A stretch of DNA of 64,000 nucleotides from an uncultured Methanomicrobiales archaeon (GCA_903832665.1 CAILCG010000001.1:1-64000); one strand, 5' to 3'; positions 51,739-61,328 are shown, numbered from the stretch's first letter. The notes: generated by a model not told the origin, from the letters alone. A program made the numbers and translations.

Positions 51739-53941
51739 ATGACCCTCAAAGAGACGGCAGTGAACTACCGGATGGAGATCCTGCTCGGGGCGATCCTTCT
51801 CATATCCGGGTTCCTGAACTTCTGGAATCTCTGGAATACGGGTTTTTCCAATACCTACTATGCGGCAGCGGTCAGGAGCATGCTCGAGAATCCTGGCATG
51901 GCCTTCTTCAATTCGTTCGATGCTGCCGGGTTCGTGACCATCGACAAACCCCCGGTCGGTCTCTGGGTCCAGAGCCTCAGTGCTGCCCTGCTGGGATTCT
52001 CCGGGTGGACCCTTGAACTGCCCCAGGCGCTCGCGGGCGTCGGGTCGGTTGCCCTGGTGTACGCGATCGTCTCCCGACCCTTCGGGAAATCCGCCGGTCT
52101 GGTCTCCGCGTTTGCCCTCGCCGTCACCCCGATCTTTGTCGCGGTCTCCCGCAACGGTACCATGGACGGACAGTTGATCTTTGTCCTGCTCCTTGCTCTC
52201 TGGGTGGCACTGAAAGCCTCCCGGGAACAGTCCCTCCCGCTCCTCCTCCTCTCGGTCTTTCTCATCGGTATCGGGTTCAATATCAAGATGATCCAGGCCT
52301 TCATTGTCGTGCCCGCGGTCCTGGTCATATACCTGCTCGGCATGCGGGACACTTCGAGGAAAAAGCAGGTCCTTCATCTCGGTCTTGCCCTGCTGGTGCT
52401 GGCAGCCGTCTCCTTCTCGTGGGCGGTTGCCGTTGACCAGGTCCCGGCCAGCGAGCGCCCCTACATCGGGGGAAGCGGTGACAACACGGTGCTGGGCCTC
52501 ATCATCAACTATAATGGCCTGCACCGGCTCGAAAACGGGCAGATGGGTGCCGGTGGCCCGGGAGGATTCCCCCCCCGGGAACGGAATCCAGCCCGGCGGC
52601 CCGCAGCGAGCTGCATCTCCGGATGAGCAGCTGAACCGTACCGCCGATCGCCGCATGAACGGAGATGCTCCCGGGTCCGGTATGGCACCGCCCGGCCAGG
52701 GACGGGGACAATTCCCCGGAGCCGGATCCGCCGGGACGCCTCTCGGAATGTCCATGGCGGGTGCTGCACGGGGTGGCGGCGGGATGATGGATAACAGTGG
52801 AACGCCAGGCTTCTTCCGGCTCTTCGGTGAGGGGCTTGGCGGGCAGATCAGCTGGCTCCTCCCCTTCGCGTGTATCGGGTTGCTTGCCTGGTGGCGCCGC
52901 CCGGCATCCCTCACCCTCAAAGGTCTCGAAGAGGCAGGTCTCTTCAGTGACCGGGGGCTCACCCTGCTGGCGATGGGTCTCTGGCTGCTGCCGGGACTCG
53001 CGTATTTTAGTTTCACCACCGGGTTCTGGCATACGTACTACCTGGCCACGATCGCACCCCCGCTTGCAGCCCTCGTGGGGATCGCGGCGGTCGGGATGTA
53101 CGAGACATACCAGTCCGGAAGAACCAGGGGCTGGGTCCTCATTGCTGCGGTGGCAGTGACCGGTCTCACAGGGACACTGTTCCTGAACTATGATGCGACC
53201 TGGTCCGGTCTCCTGATCCCGGTCTTCCTGACGGGGGTGATCGTGAGTATCATCCTGCTGGCGGTTCTGAAAATACGTAAGGGAACCGCGACCGTGAACC
53301 TGTCAAAGATCGTGGCATGTGCTGCCATTGCGATCCTCTTCATCGGACCAGTAGTATGGGCCTGCACGCCGCTGGTATATGGGAACGGGGGGATCCTGCC
53401 GGTTGCCGGCCCCCAGCTCGACCGGGGCGGTACCGGCATGGGGGGCGGGTTTAACCGTATCGGGGACAGTGTCACTCCGCTCTCCGCGTACCTGGTCTCC
53501 CATAAGACGACCGAGACCTGGCTTGTCGGGGTGCCTTCTGCCAACAGTGAAGGGGCCGGCCTTATCATTTCCACCGGGGAGCCGGTCATGTCACTGGGTG
53601 GATTCTCCGGCAGCGACGAGATCCTCACGGTCTCCTCATTACAGGGCCTCATTGATGCCGGCAGGATCCGGTACTTCCTTGGATCCTCCACAGGAGCCGG
53701 GGGAGGAATGGGTTCAGGAAATGGCGGTCTCTTTACTTGGATCAATGAGAGTTGTGCTGCCGTTCCTGCTGCCGACTGGGGTGGGGCGACCGTGCTTCCG
53801 GACAGTGTACCGGGCTTTGGCAACGGCACTGCACCCGCATCCCCGGGATACAACAACCTGCCGGGACGCAGCATTGCCGGTCCCGGGGGCCAGGACACCC
53901 TGTATGACTGTGCCGGGTACCGCAGGCAGACCGGTGCATGA
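51739..53941 (+). pseudogene. GT39-family membrane glycosyltransferase, split by a C8 frameshift
   Basis: The first frame runs from ATG 51739 to a stop at 52624-52626; the second runs from about 52577 to 53941. Together they give a 730-residue protein of the ArnT/YkcB type. The N-terminal part has NLWNTGFSNTYYAAAVRSM and the DKPPVGLWVQ loop; after a Gly/Met/Pro-rich stretch the C-terminal part continues with several membrane segments and a soluble domain (ETWLVGVPSANSEGAGLIIS). Deleting one C from the run at 52569-52576 restores a continuous reading, GGFPPGNGIQPGGPQ. The remaining frame is clean, so the gene would be functional if the indel is an artefact. Confidence 0.8.
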
Positions 53942-54377
53942 CCCCATCATTTTTCCCGGCCCTGGCTCGGCCCGGTACCAGATCGGGAACTGGATACGGC
54001 ACGAGAAGATGGTCGGGTTCTTCCTGATCGGGATCGTTGCCTCCCTCATCGATATCGGCCTGCTGTATCTTATGTGTACATACCTTGGCACCTGGTACAT
54101 CCTGGCTGCAACCGTGTCGTACTGTTGCGGGATCGTGGCCAGTTACCTCCTGAACAAGTACCTCAACTTCCATGACCGGGACCGGCACTATCTGGTCCAG
54201 TTCTCCACGTTTGCTGCGATCTCTTTCAGTTGTCTCCTGGTCAACCTGGTCGTGATCGGGATGGCGGTGGAACTCTTCTCCCTCAATTACCTTGCAGGAA
54301 AGATTATCGCGACCTTCTGTGCGTTCTTCTGGAATTATCACGGGCAGAAACGGTATACGTTCCGGGATGGTGGATGA
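53934..54377 (+). CDS. GtrA-family membrane protein
   Basis: A protein of about 147 residues (GTG 53934, or 123 from ATG 54009) with four membrane helices. FFLIGIVASLIDIGLLYL, SYLLNKYLNFHDRDR and NYHGQKRYTFRDGG are GtrA hallmarks; this family flips or modifies lipid-linked sugars. The GTG overlaps the stop of the GT39 gene, and the next gene overlaps its own end, so these three are probably one transcript. Confidence 0.8.
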   Translation: MHDPIIFPGPGSARYQIGNWIRHEKMVGFFLIGIVASLIDIGLLYLMCTYLGTWYILAATVSYCCGIVASYLLNKYLNFHDRDRHYLVQFSTFAAISFSCLLVNLVVIGMAVELFSLNYLAGKIIATFCAFFWNYHGQKRYTFRDGG

Positions 54378-54576
54378 GGTGACCTCACCGAGACGCCCGG
54401 ATGATGACCGGGATTATGACCGGGATGGTGCATCAGCCGGAGCTCTCCCTGAGGGGGTCCCGGTGCAGCAGGCACGGATCCATGAGATCCTGTGCCGGAT
54501 TGCACTGGACCGTATCCGGGAAGAACAGTACCTCGTATCTGTTCTCGGAAAATTGCGGCTGGTGAACCATCTCTGA
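54367..54576 (+). CDS. Hypothetical small acidic protein
   Basis: A 69-residue protein starting at ATG 54367 inside the last codons of the GtrA gene. The N-terminal third is rich in Asp and Arg; the rest is helical (IHEILCRIALDRIREEQYLVSVLGKL). I do not recognise a family. The overlap favours translation coupling, but small size keeps it uncertain. Confidence 0.4.
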   Translation: MVDEVTSPRRPDDDRDYDRDGASAGALPEGVPVQQARIHEILCRIALDRIREEQYLVSVLGKLRLVNHL

Positions 54577-54630
54577 AAAAAGCGCTCGATTAAAAAAAAA
54601 GTGATCTGGATTTCGCTGGTGGCAAAATCT

Positions 54631-55080
54631 TTAGATCTTCTCAACCTTGATGTTGACGGTATAGGCCGTCTCGTTCCCGGTCACCGGTTCCCATGAACGG
54701 CGGTAGGATGCGGAGAAGTTCTGGGTGCCGAGGTCTTTTGCGATGATGACCCAGGTGCGGACTCCGCCCACGCCAACCATTCCCGCAGGTGCGTCATTCA
54801 CGCGATAGTCCGAGGACTGGAGTTCAAGGCCCGGTGACAGGGTTGCATTCCACTGGTACCCGGTGGTGGGGTTTTCCTTGAGCTGGACTGCAAACCGGGT
54901 GGTCTGTGCAATGGTGCCGGTGGCGCCGTTATCTGCCTCGGTGAAAGTTACCATCTTTTTTACTCCTGCTGCCGGCTGGGTGCACCCGCTGATGAGCAGT
55001 ACGAGGGCCAGCAGGATTCCCAGTCCAATGATCCCGGGCAGGATGCGCCCGGAGTGACGTGGTGATGATGAGGATGTCAT
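54631..55080 (-). CDS. Chagasin-like (I42) protease inhibitor lipoprotein
   Basis: A 149-residue lipoprotein. A signal segment LPGIIGLGILLALVLLISGC ends in a lipobox Cys (about 33). The mature domain contains NPTTGYQWNATL (about 76-87), GMVGVGGVRTWVIIA and FSASYRRSWE, the three loops of the chagasin fold that block papain-like cysteine proteases. Such inhibitors occur in several methanogens. It is convergent with the GtrA group and stands alone. Confidence 0.85.
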   Translation of the reverse strand: MTSSSSPRHSGRILPGIIGLGILLALVLLISGCTQPAAGVKKMVTFTEADNGATGTIAQTTRFAVQLKENPTTGYQWNATLSPGLELQSSDYRVNDAPAGMVGVGGVRTWVIIAKDLGTQNFSASYRRSWEPVTGNETAYTVNIKVEKI

Positions 55081-55164
55081 GATCACTCATAGGGATCGGT
55101 TGAGTATATACCTGCCTTTGACTTCGAAAAATGTTGCACCTATGGCAAAGTTGGAGCGGGTCAT

Positions 55165-55800
55165 TGAGCGAGCCAAAATTTTAATCCCACCTTGTCGAAA
55201 AAAATTCAACCAGAGTTTAATTTTATTTTTTCAACCAGACTTTGATTGAAAAAAAATAATCAAACTTCACCCAAAAAATTTCAACCACACCTTGCTTAAA
55301 AAAAATAAATCAGACCATGCTCAAAAATTTTCAATCAACCCCCCAGCCCCTGCTTGAAAATCATTCGCAGATCAACCAGACTCTGCCTGAAAAAAAATAA
55401 AACGCGATCCGTTTCTTATTCTTTCATCCGAAATGGAGGAAAAACAGTTATCGTTTACGACGTGAACCCGCTCCAGCCGCGAACCCAATCAGAACACCCG
55501 GTCGCTCATCCAGATCCATCAGACTCTGCCAAAAAATTTTCAATCGAGTACGCGATCGCGATTGAAAATCATTTCCGGATCAACCGGACATTGCATGAAA
55601 ACTTTCAATCAGACTTTGATTTTATTTTTTCAACCAGACCCTGCCTGAAAATTTTCAATCGGATCTTGATAAAAAAATTTGAACCAGACTTTGAATTTGA
55701 TTTTTCAACCAGACTTTGATTGAAAAAAATGAACCGGACTTTGCTCAAAAAATTTCGTTCGAACTATGGATTAAAAAAATTTTTCCGGACTTCGATTGGA
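55165..55800. repeat. Degenerate AT-rich repeat array
   Basis: About 19 imperfect units of 24-30 bases follow one another, in two blocks (about 55170-55400 and 55515-55800) separated by unique DNA. The core is TTTCAACCAGACTTTGATTG, then a run of A. Most copies keep CAGAC and a following run of A. The two best copies, near 55229 and 55704, are almost identical. In units reading TTTCAATC at one end and GATTGAAA at the other a short hairpin can form; the best is 55536-55569. Spacing is irregular, so this is not a CRISPR array. Confidence 0.75.
55536..55569. repeat. Perfect inverted repeat within the array
   Basis: ATTTTCAATC at 55536-55545 pairs exactly with GATTGAAAAT at 55560-55569 around a 14-base loop. 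Each arm is an array-type unit end, so the hairpin is made from two neighbouring half-units. Confidence 0.5.
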
Positions 55801-56021
55801 AATCACTACGGTTCCCGATTACAATTTTTTTGGTTCCGGAGATCGTACGGGGATTTGACGCACCTGGGGGTTCCGACGCTTTCGCGCCTCCACCCTCGCC
55901 GCGTGGGCATCCCCCGTGAAGCGATAGCACTCCTGGCGGTTGATGAAAAAAATCGTATGAAGGGGGTCAAGGGGTGCGGCAAAATGAAGGGGACGAAAAT
56001 ACCGGATCCAAGACGATTTTT

Positions 56022-57050
56022 TTAGTTCCCGCGTTTATTGTGCTCTATCATTTTTGCAGCAGCCTCGAACTCTGTGTCGGAAGACGTATTTTCTTCAGCG
56101 AGCCGGCGCTGGGAAAATTTTTCATATTCCTCTAATGCGAGATGTCGGGCAACTTCCATGGATACCTTCCCGGCATCTTCAAGAATTTCCCGCTCATTGA
56201 ATTTGAGGAAATTATCCAGTTTCTCTTTCCACTCAATCATGTGGACGGGCCGTTTTCGTTCGGCCTGCATCTCTGCATAATGGAGATACATAGTGATGAT
56301 GCGATTGAGGTGCGAGATCTCCGTTTCGTCAAGGTAATTTTTCGCAACGGTGACATCCACCTTTCTTACTTTGGCACTTTTCCAGGTAGTGAGGCCTATA
56401 TTCGGCCGAGATGCCTCGGCCCGTTCTGCAATAATCTCCGCAGCGGTGTGGCCGGTGATTGCCCAATGCAGCTTGTTCTGCACGATCCTGAAAAAATCGA
56501 GGGTTGTTTCTGCGTGCGGATCGTAATCGATTGCGAGCGTGTAGATATCCTTGATCTTCTGGTAGAACCGCTTCTCGGAGGCCCGGATATCCCGGATGCG
56601 TTCAAGCAGTTCATCGAAATAATCTGCACCGAAGTTCTTTCCTTCCCTGAGCCGCTCATCATCGAGTACGAATCCTTTGATGAGGTATTCGCCCAGCCGC
56701 TCGGTCGCCCACCTGCGGAACTGCGTGCCCCGGTGGGAGCGGACACGGTAGCCGATGGCGAGGATCATGTCGAGATTGTAGTAGAGGGTCTGGTAATTCT
56801 TCCCATCCGCTGCAGTTGTTAAGTATTCCTTAACAACTGAATTTCGGTCAAGTTCGTTCTCATTAAAAATGTTCTTTATATGGATACTGATATTCGGTAC
56901 GGTTGTCTGGTAGAGTTCCGCGATGAGTGCCTGGGTGAGCCAGACGGTCTCTTCTTCGAGCCGAACCTCAATACGGCTTGTCCCGTTTTCGGACTGGTAA
57001 AAGAGGATCCGGGAACGGGTCACCGGTTCCGGAACTGGGTTATCGCTCAA
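56022..57050 (-). CDS. rhuM: RhuM-family protein
   Basis: A 342-residue protein of the RhuM family. RLEEETVWLTQALIAELYQTTVPNISIHIKNIF (about 28-60), NYQTLYYNLDMILAIGYRVRSHRGTQFRRWAT and YDPHAETTLDFFRIVQNKLHWAITGHTAAEII are conserved blocks of a KilA-N/BRO-like region followed by a Fic/Doc-like domain. RhuM genes commonly travel with type I restriction-modification operons, as here. The molecular function is not well defined. It follows the hsdS remnant on the same strand, so both may descend from one operon. Confidence 0.88.
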   Translation of the reverse strand: MSDNPVPEPVTRSRILFYQSENGTSRIEVRLEEETVWLTQALIAELYQTTVPNISIHIKNIFNENELDRNSVVKEYLTTAADGKNYQTLYYNLDMILAIGYRVRSHRGTQFRRWATERLGEYLIKGFVLDDERLREGKNFGADYFDELLERIRDIRASEKRFYQKIKDIYTLAIDYDPHAETTLDFFRIVQNKLHWAITGHTAAEIIAERAEASRPNIGLTTWKSAKVRKVDVTVAKNYLDETEISHLNRIITMYLHYAEMQAERKRPVHMIEWKEKLDNFLKFNEREILEDAGKVSMEVARHLALEEYEKFSQRRLAEENTSSDTEFEAAAKMIEHNKRGN

Positions 57051-57365
57051 TCATTCACCGCCATCGCTTCCTTAGTCTTAACCGGCTGTTCGGCCTTTTA
57101 TAGTGTATTACCGTGGGGTGAAAATAACCGTGGGATCGTGTTGTTGGCGTCAACAACATAGTGAAACCGGGTTTTGTATTGGTGCACTTATTCTGGCTGG
57201 TATGGCGGAATCGGGGCTCGGGTAGAGACGCGTTTTGCGGGGCAGGATTCGCGATCTATGTGTATAGTATAGGGACCTGGTGCTGGCGTTTTTGCACTAT
57301 ATTAAGAAGGATAATTTTCAGGTCTTTTTTGTTTACCCTGCCGTCGCCATAGAATATCCCGCCAT
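57051..57365. other. Intergenic region upstream of rhuM
   Basis: About 315 bases with no gene. An eight-base hairpin at 57139-57158 (TGTTGTTG and CAACAACA around GCGT) could be a terminator-like or regulatory structure. No other feature is seen. Confidence 0.4.
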
Positions 57366-57452
57366 CTACTTCACCACCGCCCCCGCCAGCCGCATTTGAA
57401 CGCCCGCTCTCTCTTTCAGGCGCGATTCAAGGGCATCGCACAACATGCGAGT
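57366..57452 (-). pseudogene. 3' remnant of hsdS
   Basis: The minus strand reads LVTRMLCDALESRLKERAGV and then QMRLAGAVVK before a stop. This is the C-terminal helix of a type I specificity subunit, matching the end of the hsdS at 61325. The match in DNA stops sharply at 57444, after CAAC. There is no start and no target-recognition domain. It marks the left edge of the inserted segment. Confidence 0.75.
57411..57444. repeat. Direct repeat copy 1 at the cassette boundary
   Basis: A 34-base sequence, beginning CTCTTTCAGG, that reappears at 61391-61424 with two mismatches (at 57421 and 57433). Both copies lie in the same orientation and encode the end of HsdS. The centre-to-centre distance is 3,980 bases. 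Confidence 0.75.
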
Positions 57453-57603
57453 AACCAGGGCAAACGAAGAACATGCGCATAGAAATGGTGGAGTAGGTGG
57501 ATTATTTAGCAAGTTATCTTGAACTGAAATTAATAGTCATTAAAATTAAAAAAACGGTTATAAAGATAAATTAATGCTGTTGACGATCTAAATCAAGATC
57601 AGT

Positions 57604-58659
57604 ATGTCCAGTCGCCCGGCAGACACCCCAACCCCCCTTGCACCCAGATACACAAGGGAGGAACAAGACATGATTTTTGACTATTTTGGGGATTTGAAAT
57701 CTGAATATATTCGATCATTTTTAGGCAGTAGGAATCTACATCGCTCTGGACCAAAAACTCAACTAATGGTGAATATTAGGGAGGGAATTGATTCTGGTGG
57801 ACTTCATTACGCAGATCTTGTAAATTTTTTGGATACGGTAATTCCTTGGGGGAAACAACACGTTTTTCTTTATGATGGGCCTGAAACTGAAGTTGAAAAT
57901 TGGAGACTGCAAGAATATTGTCACCAACATTTACAGCAAAACAATGTAATCCAATTGCTAAGAGAGAAATTACCACTCATTCTTCCTCGAAGATTATCCA
58001 TTTCATCAATTCAATATACTCCCGGAGAAGAATTGAAGATTTTAGCGGTTCAACGCCGTGAATATAAAGAGAGATATCCCGAACATGATGATAATCTGAC
58101 GGTCGATGGTGTTCATATCGAAAGACATGCGTATCGTCAAGAAGTCCTTAGGGGCATAATTATATTCAATTGGAATCTTGTGTCAAATCAAGCAAGACTT
58201 CAGATATCTCAATTGCCAAGCAAAGGGGGTTATGAGACTGCTGAAGAAACTTTCAAAACCCTGACACAGCCATGGTTGCCTCTCAATTTGTTCAACAAAG
58301 TGGATTTACGAAGATCGATTACGCGACTTAATGAGTTGGAGTGTGCTGGAACTCCCGAAGCACGTTCCCATGGTTTAAGCTATAGAACTCTAGGTTGACG
58401 GGCGATAACTGCAAAAAGTCCAACAAGTCATGATTCGGTGCTTGGAGAAACTGCCGTTGATAATTTTGTGAGCCATATTCGTCAAAGTGGTGTTGGACGT
58501 TTGGGAAATTTTTACTGGCTTCCTAATCATGGAACACCTTTCGAGAAAGAGATCCATACAATAATTGTGGGTAGTATGAAAAGAATCAATTTTACAACAC
58601 CAAATCGAAATGAGGATTTTGAACATGTTCTTTCGAGAGTCAGATCTTTGTGTAGCTGA
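57604..58659 (+). pseudogene. SAP-like N-terminus hypothetical protein with in-frame TGA
   Basis: The frame from ATG 57604 stops at TGA 58396-58398 after 264 codons, but continues open in the same frame for 87 codons to 58659. The continuation reads as normal protein (SVLGETAVDNFVSHIRQS) and overlaps the start of the next gene, so the natural product is probably 351 residues with one nonsense codon. At residues 31-55, SEYIRSFLGSRNLHRSGPKTQL and the following helix resemble a SAP motif, which binds DNA. The rest has no family I recognise. Read with its neighbour at 58625 as a two-gene unit. Confidence 0.65.
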
Positions 58660-60250
58660 ACAACCAGGATTAATTCGTATTGTAGAAAAAATTGACCAGA
58701 TCCTTCAATCTCTCCCTCCCGGAAGTGTATTAAGGCCAGAAGAAATTGCAATAAAAATTTCAGAAAAATCCAGTCAAGTGTCGGGCATAATGGAATGTCT
58801 TCGAAAACATGGACTACTCTATGAAAAGGAATATATCGAATACTCAAAATGCGAAACACTGAACGAGAAGGAGAAATACGAACAAGCACTTGAAGACGAA
58901 GATTCGTTCGAGTGTTCGGATTGCCAATTGGATTTAACCAAGAGTCATTCTAAAATAATCAAAGTCTATCGCATCAGCGCGAAAAAAATTCAATCAACCA
59001 CAAAGACTACCAAAACACTAGGTGAACTAATGCCCATAATCGAATTGTCGACGAAGATCCCTCCAGCGATTATCGCAAATCCGTTTGCTAACACACCATT
59101 ACTTCGATATTATTCAAGGGATCCCGGATTCCAGAAATCTCAACCTTTTAAGAACAAACGGGTTTTCGTAATTCTCCATTTTTTGAGAGATCTTATTCCC
59201 TTCGTTGAAGGAATGAAAAACTTAGGACTTGAGATGAGTAACGCTTACTTTTTTTACAAAGATTACCCTTATCCTCAAAAAGAAGGAATTAAAACTTGGC
59301 TGTCCGAGCAAGGGGCCGTCGTAGAACCTCGCTCAAAGATCCCACAATACTTAGAACAACTCAATGTGATGCAGTCAGCAAGTATCGGGGAAATATTGGT
59401 TATCGAAGATGGCGGTTTTATCGTCCCTGAAGTTCATAAAAAGTTCACTAATTTGATTCCCCATGTTATCGGTGCAGTCGAACAAACGACCCGTGGAATC
59501 CGTAATGATGCCGCAATAGGAGAAATCCAATTTCCAGTAATTTCTGTTGCAACAAGTAAACTGAAAGGAACATTTGAGCCTCAATACATCGGTAGAGCCG
59601 TAGTTGAAAATATTAAACGACTATTGCCAGATATTTCCTTAAATGGGAAAACTGTTGGGTTGTTTGGATATGGAACAATTGGTCGTGAAATCGCGGACTG
59701 GTTCAGATCAAATAAATCTATTGTTACAGTTTTTGATCCCTCTCCTGAAAACAGGTTGTTAGCACACCAAAATGGGTTTCCCTTGGCTACGTCTCCAGAA
59801 GAAAATGCCACAAATAAAAATTTTGTAATCGGAGCCTCAGGAAATGAATCGATTAACTCTAAAGTGATTGCTCATCTAACTCATGGGACTTATATCGTCA
59901 GTGCATCATCGGAGTTATATGAAGTCGACGTTGATGAATTAACGCGTCTTCAATCTCGAATGGCAGAATTAAAAAATCCCAGCGGGGAGACAATTGGAAC
60001 CGATTTTGAATTGCCTCCGTCAAATAGAGTAATTCATGTAATTGCCAATGGCTATCCGATCAATTTCTGGGGTTTTGAAAGCATGCCAAATGAAGCGAGC
60101 GATCTGATAATGTCACTAATTTTTCTTTGTGCCTGCGAATTGGGGTCCCGCTCAATGTCTGCGAAAGGGATTGATGCTGAATTTGTGAATGCTTTGGCTG
60201 GGGATCATAAATTAGCCGATAAATTTTTAGAGATTCATAAGCAAGGATAA
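58625..60250 (+). CDS. Winged-helix protein fused to an S-adenosylhomocysteine-hydrolase-like domain
   Basis: A 541-residue protein starting at ATG 58625, with TGAGG nine bases upstream; the start lies inside the previous gene. Residues about 10-70 form a winged helix (LRPEEIAIKISEKSSQVSGI). Residues about 170-540 follow the SAHH order: EDGGFIVPEVHKK, a GAVEQTTRGIRND block similar to GGTEETTTGVHRL, FPVISVATSKLKGTF, the NAD-binding loop GKTVGLFGYGTIGREIADWF and a SAHH-like ASGNESI loop. The residues that hold the adenosine substrate in true SAHH are not conserved, so it probably binds NAD but acts differently. Zinc-like cysteines (FECSDCQLD) lie near residue 98. Confidence 0.6.
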   Translation: MFFRESDLCVAEQPGLIRIVEKIDQILQSLPPGSVLRPEEIAIKISEKSSQVSGIMECLRKHGLLYEKEYIEYSKCETLNEKEKYEQALEDEDSFECSDCQLDLTKSHSKIIKVYRISAKKIQSTTKTTKTLGELMPIIELSTKIPPAIIANPFANTPLLRYYSRDPGFQKSQPFKNKRVFVILHFLRDLIPFVEGMKNLGLEMSNAYFFYKDYPYPQKEGIKTWLSEQGAVVEPRSKIPQYLEQLNVMQSASIGEILVIEDGGFIVPEVHKKFTNLIPHVIGAVEQTTRGIRNDAAIGEIQFPVISVATSKLKGTFEPQYIGRAVVENIKRLLPDISLNGKTVGLFGYGTIGREIADWFRSNKSIVTVFDPSPENRLLAHQNGFPLATSPEENATNKNFVIGASGNESINSKVIAHLTHGTYIVSASSELYEVDVDELTRLQSRMAELKNPSGETIGTDFELPPSNRVIHVIANGYPINFWGFESMPNEASDLIMSLIFLCACELGSRSMSAKGIDAEFVNALAGDHKLADKFLEIHKQG

Positions 60251-60281
60251 AAAATGGGAATATAAGCCTTTTATTTGGTTA

Positions 60282-61328
60282 TCAAATATCGATATTTCCA
60301 AATCGGCTAGGTTGTTTTTTCGAATTCTCGTCTACTTCAAAAATCCTTTTAAGCTTTCGATAATATTCCATCCTCTTATTTTCGTCAAGAATTCGGACTT
60401 CAATTTTAATTATTCTTCGAGTTGTTTCTTCCCCATGCCCAACAATGAGAGGAATATCAAGATCGAATATTTTTTCCCCACTCTTCGTTTGACCAATCCG
60501 ATCCTTAATTTTTCCAGCAATCAAGTCAGGAATGGTAAACCAAATATGGGCACCCTTCTGATTACTTTCACTTGCATCGTCAATATCTATGTCAAAAAGT
60601 GATCCTTCGTCGAAATCGGTCCTATCCGTTTTAATTCCATTGATATTATCAGTCTTACATGAAATTTTAAAATCTTTATACCAGCCTTTGTTTCCAACAA
60701 CAATAACCGGATAAACACCATCAATTATACCAATCAATAACGAGAGATATTCTTCCAATCGATTTATACTATTTTTTGATTGTAATGCCTTCCAACTTTG
60801 ATATTTTTTACAAAGCTCTGCTTTTTGCTTCCCTTTCTTCTTAGCCAAGTCAATCCATTCGTTTTCTGTCAAGGAATTTGTAAAATTCCTGATATTTTGA
60901 ATAATTAAATTCATTTTATCGATTCCAGAAAAGGAAATTAAAAAGATGTTATGCGCCCATGCAAAATCTTGAGCCCCAGTGGTAAAGGAATTTGCTGAAA
61001 AAAAACAACCCGTATCAGAAAATCTATCAGAAGTATTGCGTATTCTTCCCTCGCCGACAGTATAATTTTCTGAAATATCTGTAATAACTCCAAAAAAGCT
61101 TCTAATTAGTGGCAAATCTATTGAATCTTCGTAACACCTTGCCTCAGCAATCATTCGAATTGGATAGGTGAATGGAGTAGGGATTGAAAAAGTACCATAT
61201 GCATCAATCTGATGTGTTGTTCCACGATCTGGCAAATCCCCCGTTGTTATATTAACAAAACCGGATTCTTCTAACAAATCGAAAATTTCTTTTTCAAAAA
61301 GATATCCTGCAGCCTGCTCTGGTTTCAT
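60282..61328 (-). CDS. Predicted PD-(D/E)XK-type nuclease
   Basis: A 348-residue protein. The N-terminal part reads GYLFEKEIFDLLEESGF, THQIDAYGTFSI and IRMIAEARCYEDSIDLPLIRSFFGVITDI, the order E - D - E-x-R expected for a restriction-endonuclease-like fold (about 10-85). The middle and C-terminal parts are less clear. The start ATGA overlaps the stop of hsdS, so it is translated with the specificity subunit, although type I systems normally do not have such a partner. Whether it cleaves DNA is not shown. Confidence 0.65.
   Translation of the reverse strand: MKPEQAAGYLFEKEIFDLLEESGFVNITTGDLPDRGTTHQIDAYGTFSIPTPFTYPIRMIAEARCYEDSIDLPLIRSFFGVITDISENYTVGEGRIRNTSDRFSDTGCFFSANSFTTGAQDFAWAHNIFLISFSGIDKMNLIIQNIRNFTNSLTENEWIDLAKKKGKQKAELCKKYQSWKALQSKNSINRLEEYLSLLIGIIDGVYPVIVVGNKGWYKDFKISCKTDNINGIKTDRTDFDEGSLFDIDIDDASESNQKGAHIWFTIPDLIAGKIKDRIGQTKSGEKIFDLDIPLIVGHGEETTRRIIKIEVRILDENKRMEYYRKLKRIFEVDENSKKQPSRFGNIDI

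Noticed and set aside
55165-55800. CRISPR array
   Set aside because: Units vary in length and sequence and there are no regular unique spacers or cas genes nearby.
55745-55930. Minus-strand frame of 61 codons with a Gly/Pro-rich start
   Set aside because: It overlaps the repeat array and has no ribosome binding site; composition reflects repeats and GC-rich flank.
58396-58398. TGA read as selenocysteine
   Set aside because: No selenoprotein neighbour, no family with Cys or Sec at this place, and no visible SECIS-type structure.
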